34,721 bases of DNA from SKW197 sp049970095 (GTDB taxonomy: Archaea; Thermoplasmatota; Thermoplasmata; Lutacidiplasmatales; SKW197): positions 1 to 34,721 of the forward strand of contig JBMFNP010000014.1 in assembly GCA_049970095.1 (NCBI GenBank), read 5' to 3'. A program made the translations under genes and the position numbers. This document shows positions 7,757-15,755 of this stretch, one piece after another. Position 1 is the stretch's first letter; every line of letters begins with the position of its first letter. A model generated the notes under the pieces. It ran no database searches, was not told where the DNA came from, and was given only the letters and a program-made list of their open reading frames with translations.

Positions 7757-8819
7757 CTAGTGCAATTTTTGTGTTTTCACCCACAACCATTCTGTGTGCC
7801 ATTGGTTTTCTCTTTATCTGGGTTATCTCTGTGCCAGTGCCAATTATGCTGTCAATTATTTTTGTGTGTGCATCAATCACAGTGTTATCAAGAATAATTG
7901 AATTTTCAATTTCACAGGAACGGAGAATTACATTGTCTCCGACGCTGGTATAAGGCCCTATATATGTTCCGTTTTCAATTACTGTGTTTTCTCCGATAAT
8001 TGCAGGACCCCTTATGGTTACATCATCAGAAATTTTTGCAGTTTCTGCAATCTGCACCCTGCCCTGGGTTTCACATTTTATGTGTGTGGGGAGTTTCATC
8101 TCAATTTTATCCAGTACAAGTTGATTTGCGGCAAGAATATCCTCTGCGGTACCAGTATCTTTCCACCACCCATTTATGAATTCATATCCTACATTCAGCC
8201 CGTCTGATAGCATGTTCTGGAGCATATCCGTGATTTCAAGCTCACCGCGCCATGAAGGTTTGAGTTTGCTGATGTAATCAAAGGCAACTGGTGTTAGATA
8301 GTAAATCCCTGTAATTACATAGTTAGAGGGCGGATCCTTCGGTTTTTCCAGAAGTTCCACAAGTTTTCCCTCTTTGCTGAATCTTGCAACTCCAAATTTT
8401 TGAGGGTTTTTGTGAGGTGTGAAAATAATCATTGCATCCATGCTGCCCTGCTCAAATTTTTTTGTGAATTCCTGAATGCCAGCACCAATAAGGTTATCAC
8501 CAAGATATACCAGAAATTTGTCATTTCCAACAAAATCCTTTGTAAGCCCTACTGCGTGAGCAATTCCCAAGGGTTTTCCCTGGTGAATATAGGTTATCTT
8601 GCATCCCAATTTTGAGCCATCACCGTAAGTCTCAATCACCTTCTCTGCAAAGATTTCTCCAAGAATAATTGCAATCTCTGTAATGCCTGCTTCCACCAGA
8701 GCCTCTATTGCATACTGGGACATTGGCTTGTTTGCAATTTTTATCAGCTGTTTGGGACCTGTGTGTGTCAGAGGGCGCAACCTTGTGCCTGCACCACCAT
8801 GCAGTATAACTCCCTTCAT
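7749..8819 (-). CDS. rmlA: Glucose-1-phosphate thymidylyltransferase, long archaeal form
   Basis: A protein of 356 aa with an N-terminal nucleotidyltransferase domain. It has the signature GGAGTRLRPLTHTGPKQL (residues 8-25), YLGDN, and INGWWKDTGT. A C-terminal left-handed beta-helix (about 250-345) shows hexapeptide-like repeats such as ENTVIENGTYIGPYTSVGDN and VTIRGPAIIG. It makes dTDP-glucose from dTTP and glucose-1-phosphate and is the first gene of the rmlABDC operon. A TATA box centred 26 nt before the ATG suggests leaderless transcription starting at 8819. The beta-helix extension is typical of archaeal RmlA-like and UDP/dTDP-sugar pyrophosphorylases, so nucleotide preference is assigned mainly from the operon context. 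Confidence 0.92.
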   Translation of the reverse strand: MKGVILHGGAGTRLRPLTHTGPKQLIKIANKPMSQYAIEALVEAGITEIAIILGEIFAEKVIETYGDGSKLGCKITYIHQGKPLGIAHAVGLTKDFVGNDKFLVYLGDNLIGAGIQEFTKKFEQGSMDAMIIFTPHKNPQKFGVARFSKEGKLVELLEKPKDPPSNYVITGIYYLTPVAFDYISKLKPSWRGELEITDMLQNMLSDGLNVGYEFINGWWKDTGTAEDILAANQLVLDKIEMKLPTHIKCETQGRVQIAETAKISDDVTIRGPAIIGENTVIENGTYIGPYTSVGDNVILRSCEIENSIILDNTVIDAHTKIIDSIIGTGTEITQIKRKPMAHRMVVGENTKIALGE

Positions 8820-8840
8820 AATTCACACAAAGGCTTCTAT

Positions 8841-8849
8841 TAAATTAAA
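8841..8849 (-). promoter_or_regulatory. TATA box of the rmlABDC operon
   Basis: TTTAATTTA on the minus strand, centred 26 nt from the A of the rmlA ATG. It implies a leaderless operon mRNA. Confidence 0.6.
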
Positions 8850-8932
8850 CTTTCTGAATGTGGTGTCTTGCGTAATTTCGCCCTTATTTGAGGTTATGCA
8901 AAGCGGTGCAACAAAACAAAGGTTTATATACT

Positions 8933-8940
8933 TCCAATAT
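8933..8940 (+). promoter_or_regulatory. Strong TATA box of an orphan short transcript
   Basis: TTTATATA preceded by an A/G-rich stretch (ACAAAACAAAGG), a good BRE plus TATA pair. It predicts initiation near 8962, where there is no normal gene. Confidence 0.5.
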
Positions 8941-8961
8941 ATTCCCTATGTTGTAGGCAAA

Positions 8962-9027
8962 ATGTATGCACGCAGTAAGTAATTACGCATCACGATGACT
9001 CACTCTCCCTCCTTTTTTTATTTTTTT
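8962..9027 (+). ncRNA. Candidate small transcript with a six-codon leaderless ORF
   Basis: The predicted start coincides with an ATG at 8962 that opens a six-codon frame (MYARSK, stop 8980-8982). The unit ends in two T7 runs (9013-9019 and 9021-9027), a typical archaeal terminator. The RNA would be about 65 nt. It contains the weak hairpin GTAA-GTAA-TTAC and a pyrimidine-rich stretch CTCCCTCC just before the T-runs, partly complementary to Shine-Dalgarno sequences. I see no complete C/D or H/ACA signature. The rest of the gap 8820-9095 shows no gene. Confidence 0.3.
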
Positions 9028-9095
9028 GTGTATTGTGGGGGCAGAGTTTTTACCAAATAATGCGTTCATTTGCATGATAAAACAAATTTGACATA

Positions 9096-10049
9096 CTATC
9101 TAGAATACAGGAGTATGAGTTGTGCAAGCAGTGCCTCCAGCTGAATTCTTTCGTTGCTTCCTTCTGAAACTCGGAAATCTGCCTCTCCAATTTTTTCCAC
9201 AGTTTTCACCTTCAGTTCCTCGTCAATGTTTGAATCCATAATGTACCTGTGGAAGTCCTCTAGAAAATCCTGGGCACTCAACCCCTGATAGATGAGGAAA
9301 TCGTCCAGAACCCTTTTTGCCCCATTAAAATCCTTTTTCATGAGGTAATTTATCAAATCTCTTATCTGGTCTCCTTTCAGGTGTCCAGTTGTCTCATAAA
9401 CTATCTCCATGGTAATCTTTTCTTCAGTGGCACTGCATGTCTGAAGAATGTTTATTGCTCTTCGCACATCTCCGTTTGAAAGATACGCTATTGACTCCAG
9501 TGCGTCATCATCTATCTTCAATTTTTCTTTTTCTGCAATCTCTTTTAGACGGGCAATTATAAGATTCTTGCTCACAGGTACAAATCTGAACACTGCGCAT
9601 CTTGACTGGATGGGTTCTATGATTTTCGAAGAATAGTTACAGGAAAGAATGAACCTACATACCCTTGAATACATCTCCATAGTTCTTCTCAATGCGGATT
9701 GAGCATCTGGTGTGAGTGCATCTGCCTCATCAAGAAAAATTACCTTGAAACTAATGCTGCCCACTGGGGTAATTCTTGCAAATTCCTTTATTTTACCTCT
9801 CACAACTGGAATGCCCCGCTCATCTGACGCATTCAACTCTATAAAGTTGTTCTGCCAGTTTTCCCCGAAAAGTTCTTTCACGAAAGCAAGGGCACATGTA
9901 GTTTTGCCAGTGCCTGGAGGTCCTGCAAACAGTAGATGGGGCATTGACCTTGCAGAAACATAACCCTTCAACTTGCTCACAATTTTTTCCTGACCTATGA
10001 CCTCGTCCAGTTTGCCTGGCCTGTACTTTTCTACCCAAATTTCAATCAT
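9096..10049 (-). CDS. rfcS: Replication factor C small subunit
   Basis: An AAA+ clamp-loader subunit of 317 aa. It shows WVEKYRP at the N-terminus (RFC box II), Walker A GPPGTGKT (residues 43-50), ELNASDERGI (RFC box), Walker B VIFLDEAD (103-110), and the SRC arginine-finger motif (149-151) after FILSCNYSSKIIEPIQ. A C-terminal helical collar domain completes it. With the large subunit it loads the PCNA clamp onto primed DNA. No intein is present. The start lies about 26 nt from a TATA-like element, so the mRNA is probably leaderless. It appears to be a single-gene unit; a T-rich stretch downstream (minus strand, about 9070-9085) may terminate it. Confidence 0.96.
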   Translation of the reverse strand: MIEIWVEKYRPGKLDEVIGQEKIVSKLKGYVSARSMPHLLFAGPPGTGKTTCALAFVKELFGENWQNNFIELNASDERGIPVVRGKIKEFARITPVGSISFKVIFLDEADALTPDAQSALRRTMEMYSRVCRFILSCNYSSKIIEPIQSRCAVFRFVPVSKNLIIARLKEIAEKEKLKIDDDALESIAYLSNGDVRRAINILQTCSATEEKITMEIVYETTGHLKGDQIRDLINYLMKKDFNGAKRVLDDFLIYQGLSAQDFLEDFHRYIMDSNIDEELKVKTVEKIGEADFRVSEGSNERIQLEALLAQLILLYSR

Positions 10050-10069
10050 TGGTGCTCTAATTGTCTCCT

Positions 10070-10080
10070 AAATAAAATAC
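10070..10080 (-). promoter_or_regulatory. TATA box of rfcS
   Basis: GTATTTTATTT on the minus strand, centred 26 nt from the rfcS ATG at 10049. Confidence 0.5.
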
Positions 10081-10094
10081 TTTTCGCTGTTTCA

Positions 10095-10781
10095 TTAAAT
10101 TTCAACCAGTAAATCTCTGTATTTTTCCATGCGGAGTTTCTTTCCCTCTTCTTGTACAAGCCAGGTCATCCAACATACCTCTATTGGCCTATAACCACAC
10201 TCTCTGGCAAGTCTTTCAGTTTCTTTCACAAATTCTATATCATTCTCAACTGGCGGTCTCCCTCCCTTTACCAGAATTTCATTTACCACTCTTTTCACAA
10301 TTTTGTCTGGCATCACAGTATCCACACCACCCATCATTCTCAGGTACTGATATGTTACGAGTCCAACGCCACATATTCTTCCTATTCCATCTTTTTCCCA
10401 GTGCTCAAGAGTGCTTTCCTTTCCCCATTTTCTCAGTGCAGCACGGTCATCATCATCCAGATTGCTGAGATAAGTGCCAATTTCCTTTGCAATTCTCCAT
10501 GAACGCTTGTTTTTCCACACCTTCTCCAACTCGTTGATGTCTGTATGGCTCAGATCCCTGAGATTTTTTATTCTCTCAGAAACAACAAATTTTTTATCAA
10601 ATTCCTTTACTTTTGGCACTACTGCAGTAAAATAATTGAGTCCAATTGAGGTAAATGCTGCATCAACTACCATCAACACCACATTTCCATGCCATCTTGC
10701 AGTATTAAGACAGCGTTCGCAGTGTTCTTTCAATCCTACAACTTTTTCCATGTATTCGTCAAGCACAGCTTTCAGTTCCAT
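10095..10781 (-). CDS. Helix-hairpin-helix (HhH-GPD-like) protein
   Basis: A protein of 228 aa starting at the ATG at 10781, five nt after the aldehyde oxidoreductase stop. A GGAG ribosome-binding site lies in the last codons of that gene. The longer frame from 10892 would lie inside the upstream gene. Residues about 132-170 (GIGRICGVGLVTYQYLRMMG, then VDTVMPDKIVKRVVNEI) look like the hairpin of EndoIII/AlkA-type DNA glycosylases followed by the segment holding the catalytic Asp (here Asp159). The position of the EndoIII catalytic Lys (GVGRKTA) is Val here (GVGLVTY), so a lyase activity is unlikely. A monofunctional glycosylase, or a DNA-binding protein without catalysis, remains possible. 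Placement in a redox operon is unexplained. Confidence 0.6.
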   Translation of the reverse strand: MELKAVLDEYMEKVVGLKEHCERCLNTARWHGNVVLMVVDAAFTSIGLNYFTAVVPKVKEFDKKFVVSERIKNLRDLSHTDINELEKVWKNKRSWRIAKEIGTYLSNLDDDDRAALRKWGKESTLEHWEKDGIGRICGVGLVTYQYLRMMGGVDTVMPDKIVKRVVNEILVKGGRPPVENDIEFVKETERLARECGYRPIEVCWMTWLVQEEGKKLRMEKYRDLLVEI

Positions 10782-10786
10782 ATGCC

Positions 10787-12685
10787 CTAACTCTCCTTGG
10801 AAATTATTTTCTCCTTTACAAGTGTGTCCCCCACATTTTTCATTCCAAGAGCCTTGAGTTTGCTGTATTTTGGTTTTCCATCTGGTGTACATCCTCTTGC
10901 AGCATAGAACTCATCAAGCATTGGATCCAGATGTACAACCTCACCTTTCGCTGGTCCTTCTGGCATTGGTTCATGCAACTGTCTATAAGGGAGAGTATCA
11001 TCCTTTCTTGAGATTCCGAATCTTGCATTTATCCCTCTTCTCAACATGCAGATTCTCTCGCCAGCCATTCTCACCTCCTTCGGATGCACATATTCTTTGA
11101 AACCTGTTGTATATACAATCAACCTTGCATAATCTGGATAATACATAATAGGTGGCCACATTGTTCCATACTTGCATATTATAAGCGAGTCTACAATTGC
11201 GTAATTGGTTTCCATATCTTCCACAAGAATGCCTTTCAGTTTTTCGCTTCTGAGATCAAGAATAGTTTTTGCGTCTTCCCTGTATCTTTCCTTTGCAATA
11301 TCCACATATCCAAGCTCATCAAGGCAGGAGATGCTTCTAAGATGGTCTGCACCCCGCACTGAGATTGCGTGGGTGAGCCCGATGGACTTATGTGCCCTTC
11401 CATCCTGTCCAGACATCTCAAGCCCTTTAACATGAATTGCAAATTTTTCTGCCTCATGCCCCAGTTTACTAGCAAGATTTTTCACGCCTTCAGCAAGTTC
11501 ATTTCCAAAATTTCGTCTATAGGCAATATCATGGATGAGTTTTATAGTGGCTTCTACATCCCCCCACTTGATTTTTTCTTTGATTATTCCCCTTTCACTT
11601 AATTCCATTGCAAATGCAATTGATTTCCCTGTGCTTATTGTGTCCAGCCCCAGGAGATTGCAGAGATAATTTGCATAAACTATTCCATCCAGACGGGAGT
11701 TCAATTGATCGGAGCCAAAAGCCACAATTGTTTCGTACTCTGGTCCCTCAGTTATCGTGCCTGAAAAAGGTCCCTCTTCAATCACCGCAACATATTTACA
11801 CTGAATTGCGCATCCCATGCATGCTTTGCGTTTTTTTCGCACATATTTTCTGATGGCTTCACCACCGATTTTTTCATAATCCCTAAAAATGCCTGTGCTG
11901 TGATTTTTTGTTGGGAGCCTTCCAATTTCCTGCTCTGCCTCTACTAAACTGGTAGTTCCATATTTTCCCAGGGATTCCTGGGCTGCAATTCCCCATCTTT
12001 CTTTTGTATATCTTTCCCTTGCCTCATTCACAAGTTCTAAAAACCTGTCAAAGTCATAAACAGGGATCTCTCCATCTCCCCGCACAGCAATTGCCTTCAG
12101 ATTCTTTGAACCCATCACAGCACCAAGTCCAGTTCTCCCAGCAGCCCGGTATTTACAAACCTGGATTGATGCATATTTCACAAGATTTTCACCAGCAGGG
12201 CCAATACACGCCACCTCCGCATCTACAAATTCTTCCTTTATTCTGTCTGTTGTTTCCAGAACATCTTTGCCCCATAAATGTCCCGCCTTTCTCAATTCGG
12301 GTTTTCCATTATCAATTGCAAGATACACCTTATCAGGAGCCCTCCCCCGAATTATAACCATGTCATAGCCAGCGTATTTCAGCATAGGGCCAAAGAAGCC
12401 ACCAGCATGGCTCTCTGCCCAGATATTTGTGAGCGGTGAACGGGAACACACCGCAAACCTGCCTGTAGGTGGAAAAGCAGTTCCATTCACGGGCCCAGTT
12501 GCAAAAATCAATACATTCTCACTGTCAAGAGGGTCTGTATTTGGAGTTAGCATTTCCCAGAGAAAACTTCCTGCAAGACCCACGCCACCTATGAATTTTT
12601 TTGCTCTGCTGGGTTTCAGTTTTTCCACCACAAATTTTTCCCTACTTAAATCCACAAATAAAATCTTACCAGTATAGCCATACAT
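10787..12685 (-). CDS. Aldehyde:ferredoxin oxidoreductase (tungsten/molybdopterin AOR family)
   Basis: A protein of 632 aa with the AOR layout. The N-terminal domain begins MYGYTGKILFVDLSREK. It carries CSRSPLTNIWAESHAGGFFG, GRTGLGAVMGSKNLKAIAVRG (pterin binding), the cluster cysteines CMGCAIQC, EGPEYET, LGLDTISTG, and the fourth cluster ligand region LIICKYGTMWPP. Such enzymes oxidise aldehydes to acids, or reduce acids, with ferredoxin and a tungsten-bispterin cofactor in anaerobes. The gene is preceded by a strong GAGGTGA site (about 12693-12699) and follows the polyferredoxin gene after 9 bp, so that protein is its likely electron partner. The aldehyde substrate cannot be predicted. Confidence 0.93.
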   Translation of the reverse strand: MYGYTGKILFVDLSREKFVVEKLKPSRAKKFIGGVGLAGSFLWEMLTPNTDPLDSENVLIFATGPVNGTAFPPTGRFAVCSRSPLTNIWAESHAGGFFGPMLKYAGYDMVIIRGRAPDKVYLAIDNGKPELRKAGHLWGKDVLETTDRIKEEFVDAEVACIGPAGENLVKYASIQVCKYRAAGRTGLGAVMGSKNLKAIAVRGDGEIPVYDFDRFLELVNEARERYTKERWGIAAQESLGKYGTTSLVEAEQEIGRLPTKNHSTGIFRDYEKIGGEAIRKYVRKKRKACMGCAIQCKYVAVIEEGPFSGTITEGPEYETIVAFGSDQLNSRLDGIVYANYLCNLLGLDTISTGKSIAFAMELSERGIIKEKIKWGDVEATIKLIHDIAYRRNFGNELAEGVKNLASKLGHEAEKFAIHVKGLEMSGQDGRAHKSIGLTHAISVRGADHLRSISCLDELGYVDIAKERYREDAKTILDLRSEKLKGILVEDMETNYAIVDSLIICKYGTMWPPIMYYPDYARLIVYTTGFKEYVHPKEVRMAGERICMLRRGINARFGISRKDDTLPYRQLHEPMPEGPAKGEVVHLDPMLDEFYAARGCTPDGKPKYSKLKALGMKNVGDTLVKEKIISKES

Positions 12686-12694
12686 TTTTTCACC

Positions 12695-13099
12695 TCAGTA
12701 GAGTGCTCCTGTGATGCAAGCCTTTATGCATGCGGGCTCACCATCGCATAGGTCGCATTTCAATGCCTTCTTCAGTTTTTCAGAGTATTTTATTGCACCA
12801 AAGGGACAGGCGGAGACACATGCCCTGCAACCCGTGCATTTTTTCATGTCCAGAATTACTATTTCTCCTTCCTTTCTGATTGCTCCCAGGGTGCAGGCAT
12901 TCATGCATGCAGGTGAAACACAGTGTCTGCACACATTTGGAACAACCTCCAGTTCATTGATCTCATTCACCCAGATTCTTGCCATTGAAATAGAGTATTT
13001 TTTTGTGTGCTGTGCAGCACACGCAAGCATACATGCCTTACAGTTTGTGCATTTTTCTTTTTCAATCATGATTCTTGTCCTTCTACCATGGTTTGCCAT
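12695..13099 (-). CDS. Four-cluster ferredoxin (HycB/CooF-like electron-transfer subunit)
   Basis: A protein of 134 aa with four cysteine groups: CTNCKACMLAC, CRHCVSPACMNAC, CTGCRACVSACPFGAI and CDLCDGEPACIKAC. They are arranged as in the HycB/DmsB family and should hold four [4Fe-4S] clusters. There is no signal or membrane segment. It lies directly upstream of the AOR gene and probably shuttles electrons for it. The ATG at 13099 gives a leader of about 10 nt behind the TATA-like element at 13132-13140; the ATG at 13069 (MIEKEKC) would also keep all four cluster motifs. Confidence 0.9.
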   Translation of the reverse strand: MANHGRRTRIMIEKEKCTNCKACMLACAAQHTKKYSISMARIWVNEINELEVVPNVCRHCVSPACMNACTLGAIRKEGEIVILDMKKCTGCRACVSACPFGAIKYSEKLKKALKCDLCDGEPACIKACITGALY

Positions 13100-13131
13100 A
13101 CAAACACCAGAACTATAGAAATGAATATGTG

Positions 13132-13140
13132 TATTTTAAT
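13132..13140 (-). promoter_or_regulatory. TATA box of the ferredoxin-AOR operon
   Basis: ATTAAAATA on the minus strand, centred about 37 nt before the ATG at 13099. It predicts a leader of about 10 nt. Confidence 0.4.
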
Positions 13141-13168
13141 TTTATTACTGCAGGGGAGGTAGATAGGT

Positions 13169-13202
13169 TATCTTAAAATCTTCAATATCTTAAAATCTTC
13201 AA
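13169..13202. repeat. Perfect tandem duplication of a 17-bp unit in a divergent promoter region
   Basis: The unit TATCTTAAAATCTTCAA occurs at 13169-13185 and again at 13186-13202. A degenerate start of a third copy follows (ATTCTTAC). It lies between the AOR operon and the thioredoxin-like operon and could be a regulator binding site. Confidence 0.6.
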
Positions 13203-13257
13203 ATTCTTACAGTACCCACCCAAATTTCTACATTTCCGTGGTGATGGAAAGGTTAAA

Positions 13258-13288
13258 GAAAGTCAGAGTTAAGCCAAGGTTGACTTTC
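13258..13288. promoter_or_regulatory. Inverted repeat upstream of the thioredoxin-like operon
   Basis: Perfect 8-bp arms GAAAGTCA (13258-13265) and TGACTTTC (13281-13288) with 15 nt between them. The element ends 19 bp before the TATA box. Arm centres are about two helical turns apart, as for a dimeric regulator. Confidence 0.4.
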
Positions 13289-13307
13289 GCAAATGGAAAC
13301 AGATAAC

Positions 13308-13315
13308 TATATTAG
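13308..13315 (+). promoter_or_regulatory. TATA box of the thioredoxin-like operon
   Basis: CTATATTA, predicting initiation near 13337, about 9 nt before the ATG at 13346. This favours that ATG over the in-frame GTG at 13337. Confidence 0.45.
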
Positions 13316-13345
13316 AAACAATACTATTCTCTACCTGTGCTATTC

Positions 13346-14965
13346 ATGAAAAAAACAGTAGTAGTTCGATACTTCCTTACATTCATCCTGATCTTGGTGA
13401 ATGTACTGATATCTCATCCTGGAATTGCCCAGAACCCAGAGGTAGTTTCAGTAACCTGGTTTCCAGAGGTACCTCTTCCCAATGCCACAATAAAATTTAC
13501 AGCAATATGTTTCAATATTACATCCATCCAGATACAGTTCTGTCTCAACGGAATATGCGGTTTACAAAAAAACATGGTTGCTACTGATAACCACATTTTT
13601 GAATACACATTCAGGCCAGGCAATGGAGACCAGTACACTTCAAATGGTGATAATCTTTCCTATGAACTCCTGCATGAAGGAAATATAATTTACTCTGGGT
13701 ACCTTTATATTGTTGAAAATTCAAAACCAGAAATCAACAGTGTGGAATGGACACCAGCAACACCAGTGCTTGGAAATAATCTCACATTTACTGTGAATGC
13801 CACTGACGACCTTGGAATTACTGAGGTGGTCTGCAACATCTCATTCGGGAATGAATACTGGCTATTTGAAATGGAGAAAAAAGGGGATTTTTACCAGAAA
13901 GAGTTTCTGCCCCTTTACTCAGGCCAGTATTTGCTAAATCTCTCAGCATTTGATAATTCTGGCCAGTTCAGCACAAAAATTCTTGCATTCTTTGTTTTCC
14001 AGCAGAACAGAACAGATAACACACCACCCATTCTGGTGGAAGCCATCGGAATAAAAAAACCCGATGGAAAATTACATCTCAAAATCTACCTCTATGATTT
14101 CTCAGGAATTACCAGTGCGTATGTGCTTGCAAATGGTACATTGTATGCACTCAACCTCACTGGTGAGGGATATTACACTGCAGAAATTCCATGGTGTGAG
14201 AATGTCCAGATTCTGGCAGAAGATACTTATAACAACACCCTGAATCAGAGCCATAAATTGAATATCTATTATGAAGAAATTCCGAACAAATCTGGCACAG
14301 GCGTTGACGCAGATCCGCTGTTTGGAGCAATTGCATTCCTGATAGGGATAATTGCTGGCATCATCATTATGCTCTTTTTCAAAAATCATAGAATAGTCCA
14401 GAGCATCATCATAATTGTTCTAATCTCATCTCTCTTGCTTTCAGGTTTTGCAGGGATGGCAGGAAAAAGCAGGGAAGCTGGTGGAAATATATATAACGGA
14501 AACACCTGCTGGAGCTGCCTGGGTCTGCAGCCAAAAAATACGAATGTATTCTGGCTTGAAAACTATCCTAATGGAACCCCTGTTTTACATCCCCAATGGG
14601 TGCTGGATTACTTAATGCTGGGAAAACCTCTGCTTGTTTATGTGCACCAAATACCATGCACAGGGTGCGAAATTCAGTGGGCATCCATGGTGAAACATGG
14701 AATTGTCACGGAGGATGGGAAATTAGGTGAAAAGTATGCGGGTAAAATTTCATTTGAGATTCTGGATGTAACAATCAATTCTCCAACCAGAGAGAAAGGG
14801 ATGGAGGTACTCCAGAAATACTCTATGGGTCCATTGGGCACACCTACCACTCTGTGTTTTACGAAAAAAGGAGATAAAGTACTCTGGTGGGTAAAATCTG
14901 GTGTGGTTTATTCTGGTGAATTAATTGGAGTCATGGATGAAGCAATCCACATGATGCATGGGTGA
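13346..14965 (+). CDS. Exported Ig-like / membrane / thioredoxin-like fusion protein
   Basis: A protein of 539 aa with an unusual domain order. A signal-peptide-like hydrophobic segment (residues about 8-27) is followed by three beta-sandwich, Ig-like regions (about 30-120, 125-220, 225-310) with many N-x-S/T sequons. Two adjacent membrane segments (about 328-350 and 355-378) are separated by a short basic loop (FKNHR). A C-terminal thioredoxin-like domain carries the redox pair CTGC (Cys438, Cys441) after LLVYVHQIP and the cis-Pro strand GPLGTPTTLCF. A second CxxC, CWSC (388-391), sits just after the second membrane segment. By topology both the Ig-like part and the thioredoxin part face outward. 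It overlaps the next gene by 8 bp. The domain assignment is from motifs only. Confidence 0.7.
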   Translation: MKKTVVVRYFLTFILILVNVLISHPGIAQNPEVVSVTWFPEVPLPNATIKFTAICFNITSIQIQFCLNGICGLQKNMVATDNHIFEYTFRPGNGDQYTSNGDNLSYELLHEGNIIYSGYLYIVENSKPEINSVEWTPATPVLGNNLTFTVNATDDLGITEVVCNISFGNEYWLFEMEKKGDFYQKEFLPLYSGQYLLNLSAFDNSGQFSTKILAFFVFQQNRTDNTPPILVEAIGIKKPDGKLHLKIYLYDFSGITSAYVLANGTLYALNLTGEGYYTAEIPWCENVQILAEDTYNNTLNQSHKLNIYYEEIPNKSGTGVDADPLFGAIAFLIGIIAGIIIMLFFKNHRIVQSIIIIVLISSLLLSGFAGMAGKSREAGGNIYNGNTCWSCLGLQPKNTNVFWLENYPNGTPVLHPQWVLDYLMLGKPLLVYVHQIPCTGCEIQWASMVKHGIVTEDGKLGEKYAGKISFEILDVTINSPTREKGMEVLQKYSMGPLGTPTTLCFTKKGDKVLWWVKSGVVYSGELIGVMDEAIHMMHG

Positions 14966-15755
14966 GAACTTGAAAATCAGAACATACAGAATTACCTTGC
15001 AGTTTCTCATCTTTGTGACCTTGAACCTGGGACTTCTGATAGGCTTCTACGGAATCCCCTTTCCTTTCTTTTACTGCCATGCATGCCCTGCTGCAACAGG
15101 ACTTTGCCCGATTGGTGCAGAGCAATATGCAGTTATAGTTGATCCTTTCCTCCTGCTTTACATTCTTAGTTTTCTGTTTTTAATTGCAGTCCTTTTTGGA
15201 AGAGCCACATGTGGCTGGGGCTGTCCGGTTGGCACCTTGCAGGACCTATTTGCCCTGAAATCAAGGCATAGAGATTTAAAAGATAGATTTGCAAGGTTTG
15301 GAAAATTCATTGTTCTGGTTCTAACCATAGTGCTTTCATTCGTATTTTCTACAAAAGTGTTCACTGACATATGCCCAATTGGATTTCTTACAGGCACAAT
15401 TCCAACGCTTCTTCTTATTCCAGGATATGTAGAACCAATGTCTCCATACTTTTATATAAAATTTGCACTCACCGTGATTTTCTTTGTAATGATTTATTTC
15501 GTAGCAAGATCCTGGTGTAGATATATCTGCCCCTTGGGTGCACAGTTCTCTATTTTCAACAAAATATCTGTAGTTAAAATTGCAAAAACAGTAAAATGTG
15601 TTGAGTGCAAGGCATGTGCTCTCTCCTGCCCGATGGGACTGGCTCCCTGGAAAGATACTGATAGCATTGAGTGTATAAGATGTGGAAGATGCGTGGAAGC
15701 CTGCAAACGAGACGGATTAAATTTCAGTATAAGAGGGAGAGAAAATGTTCATTGA
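14958..15755 (+). CDS. NapH/CcoG-like membrane polyferredoxin
   Basis: A protein of 265 aa with about five membrane segments. It carries the paired motifs of NapH-type proteins: GRATCGWGCPVGTLQDLF and RSWCRYICPLGAQFSIFNK, which follow membrane helices and hold conserved Cys-Pro. Two classical cluster motifs come at the C-terminus, CVECKACALSCPMG and CIRCGRCVEAC, for two cytoplasmic [4Fe-4S] clusters. Extra cysteines occur outside (CHACPAATGLCPIG near residues 40-53, and DICPIG). Such proteins move electrons between cytoplasmic donors and membrane or extracytoplasmic partners. Overlaps with both neighbours (8 and 11 bp) argue for a common complex with the thioredoxin-like protein and the small membrane protein that follows. 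Confidence 0.85.
   Translation: MGENLKIRTYRITLQFLIFVTLNLGLLIGFYGIPFPFFYCHACPAATGLCPIGAEQYAVIVDPFLLLYILSFLFLIAVLFGRATCGWGCPVGTLQDLFALKSRHRDLKDRFARFGKFIVLVLTIVLSFVFSTKVFTDICPIGFLTGTIPTLLLIPGYVEPMSPYFYIKFALTVIFFVMIYFVARSWCRYICPLGAQFSIFNKISVVKIAKTVKCVECKACALSCPMGLAPWKDTDSIECIRCGRCVEACKRDGLNFSIRGRENVH

Noticed and set aside
8962..9012. C/D box guide RNA in the small transcript
   Set aside because: A C-box-like CGATGA is present at about 8992, but there is no CTGA D box at a suitable distance on either strand.
10782..10892. Longer start (10892) for the HhH-GPD-like protein
   Set aside because: The extra 37 residues come from inside the aldehyde oxidoreductase gene. The ATG at 10781 has a proper GGAG site and normal operon spacing.
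12711..13118. Plus-strand open frame of 135 codons antisense to the ferredoxin gene
   Set aside because: The minus-strand product has four perfect iron-sulfur motifs. The antisense frame is His/Phe/Ala-rich noise caused by the Cys codons.
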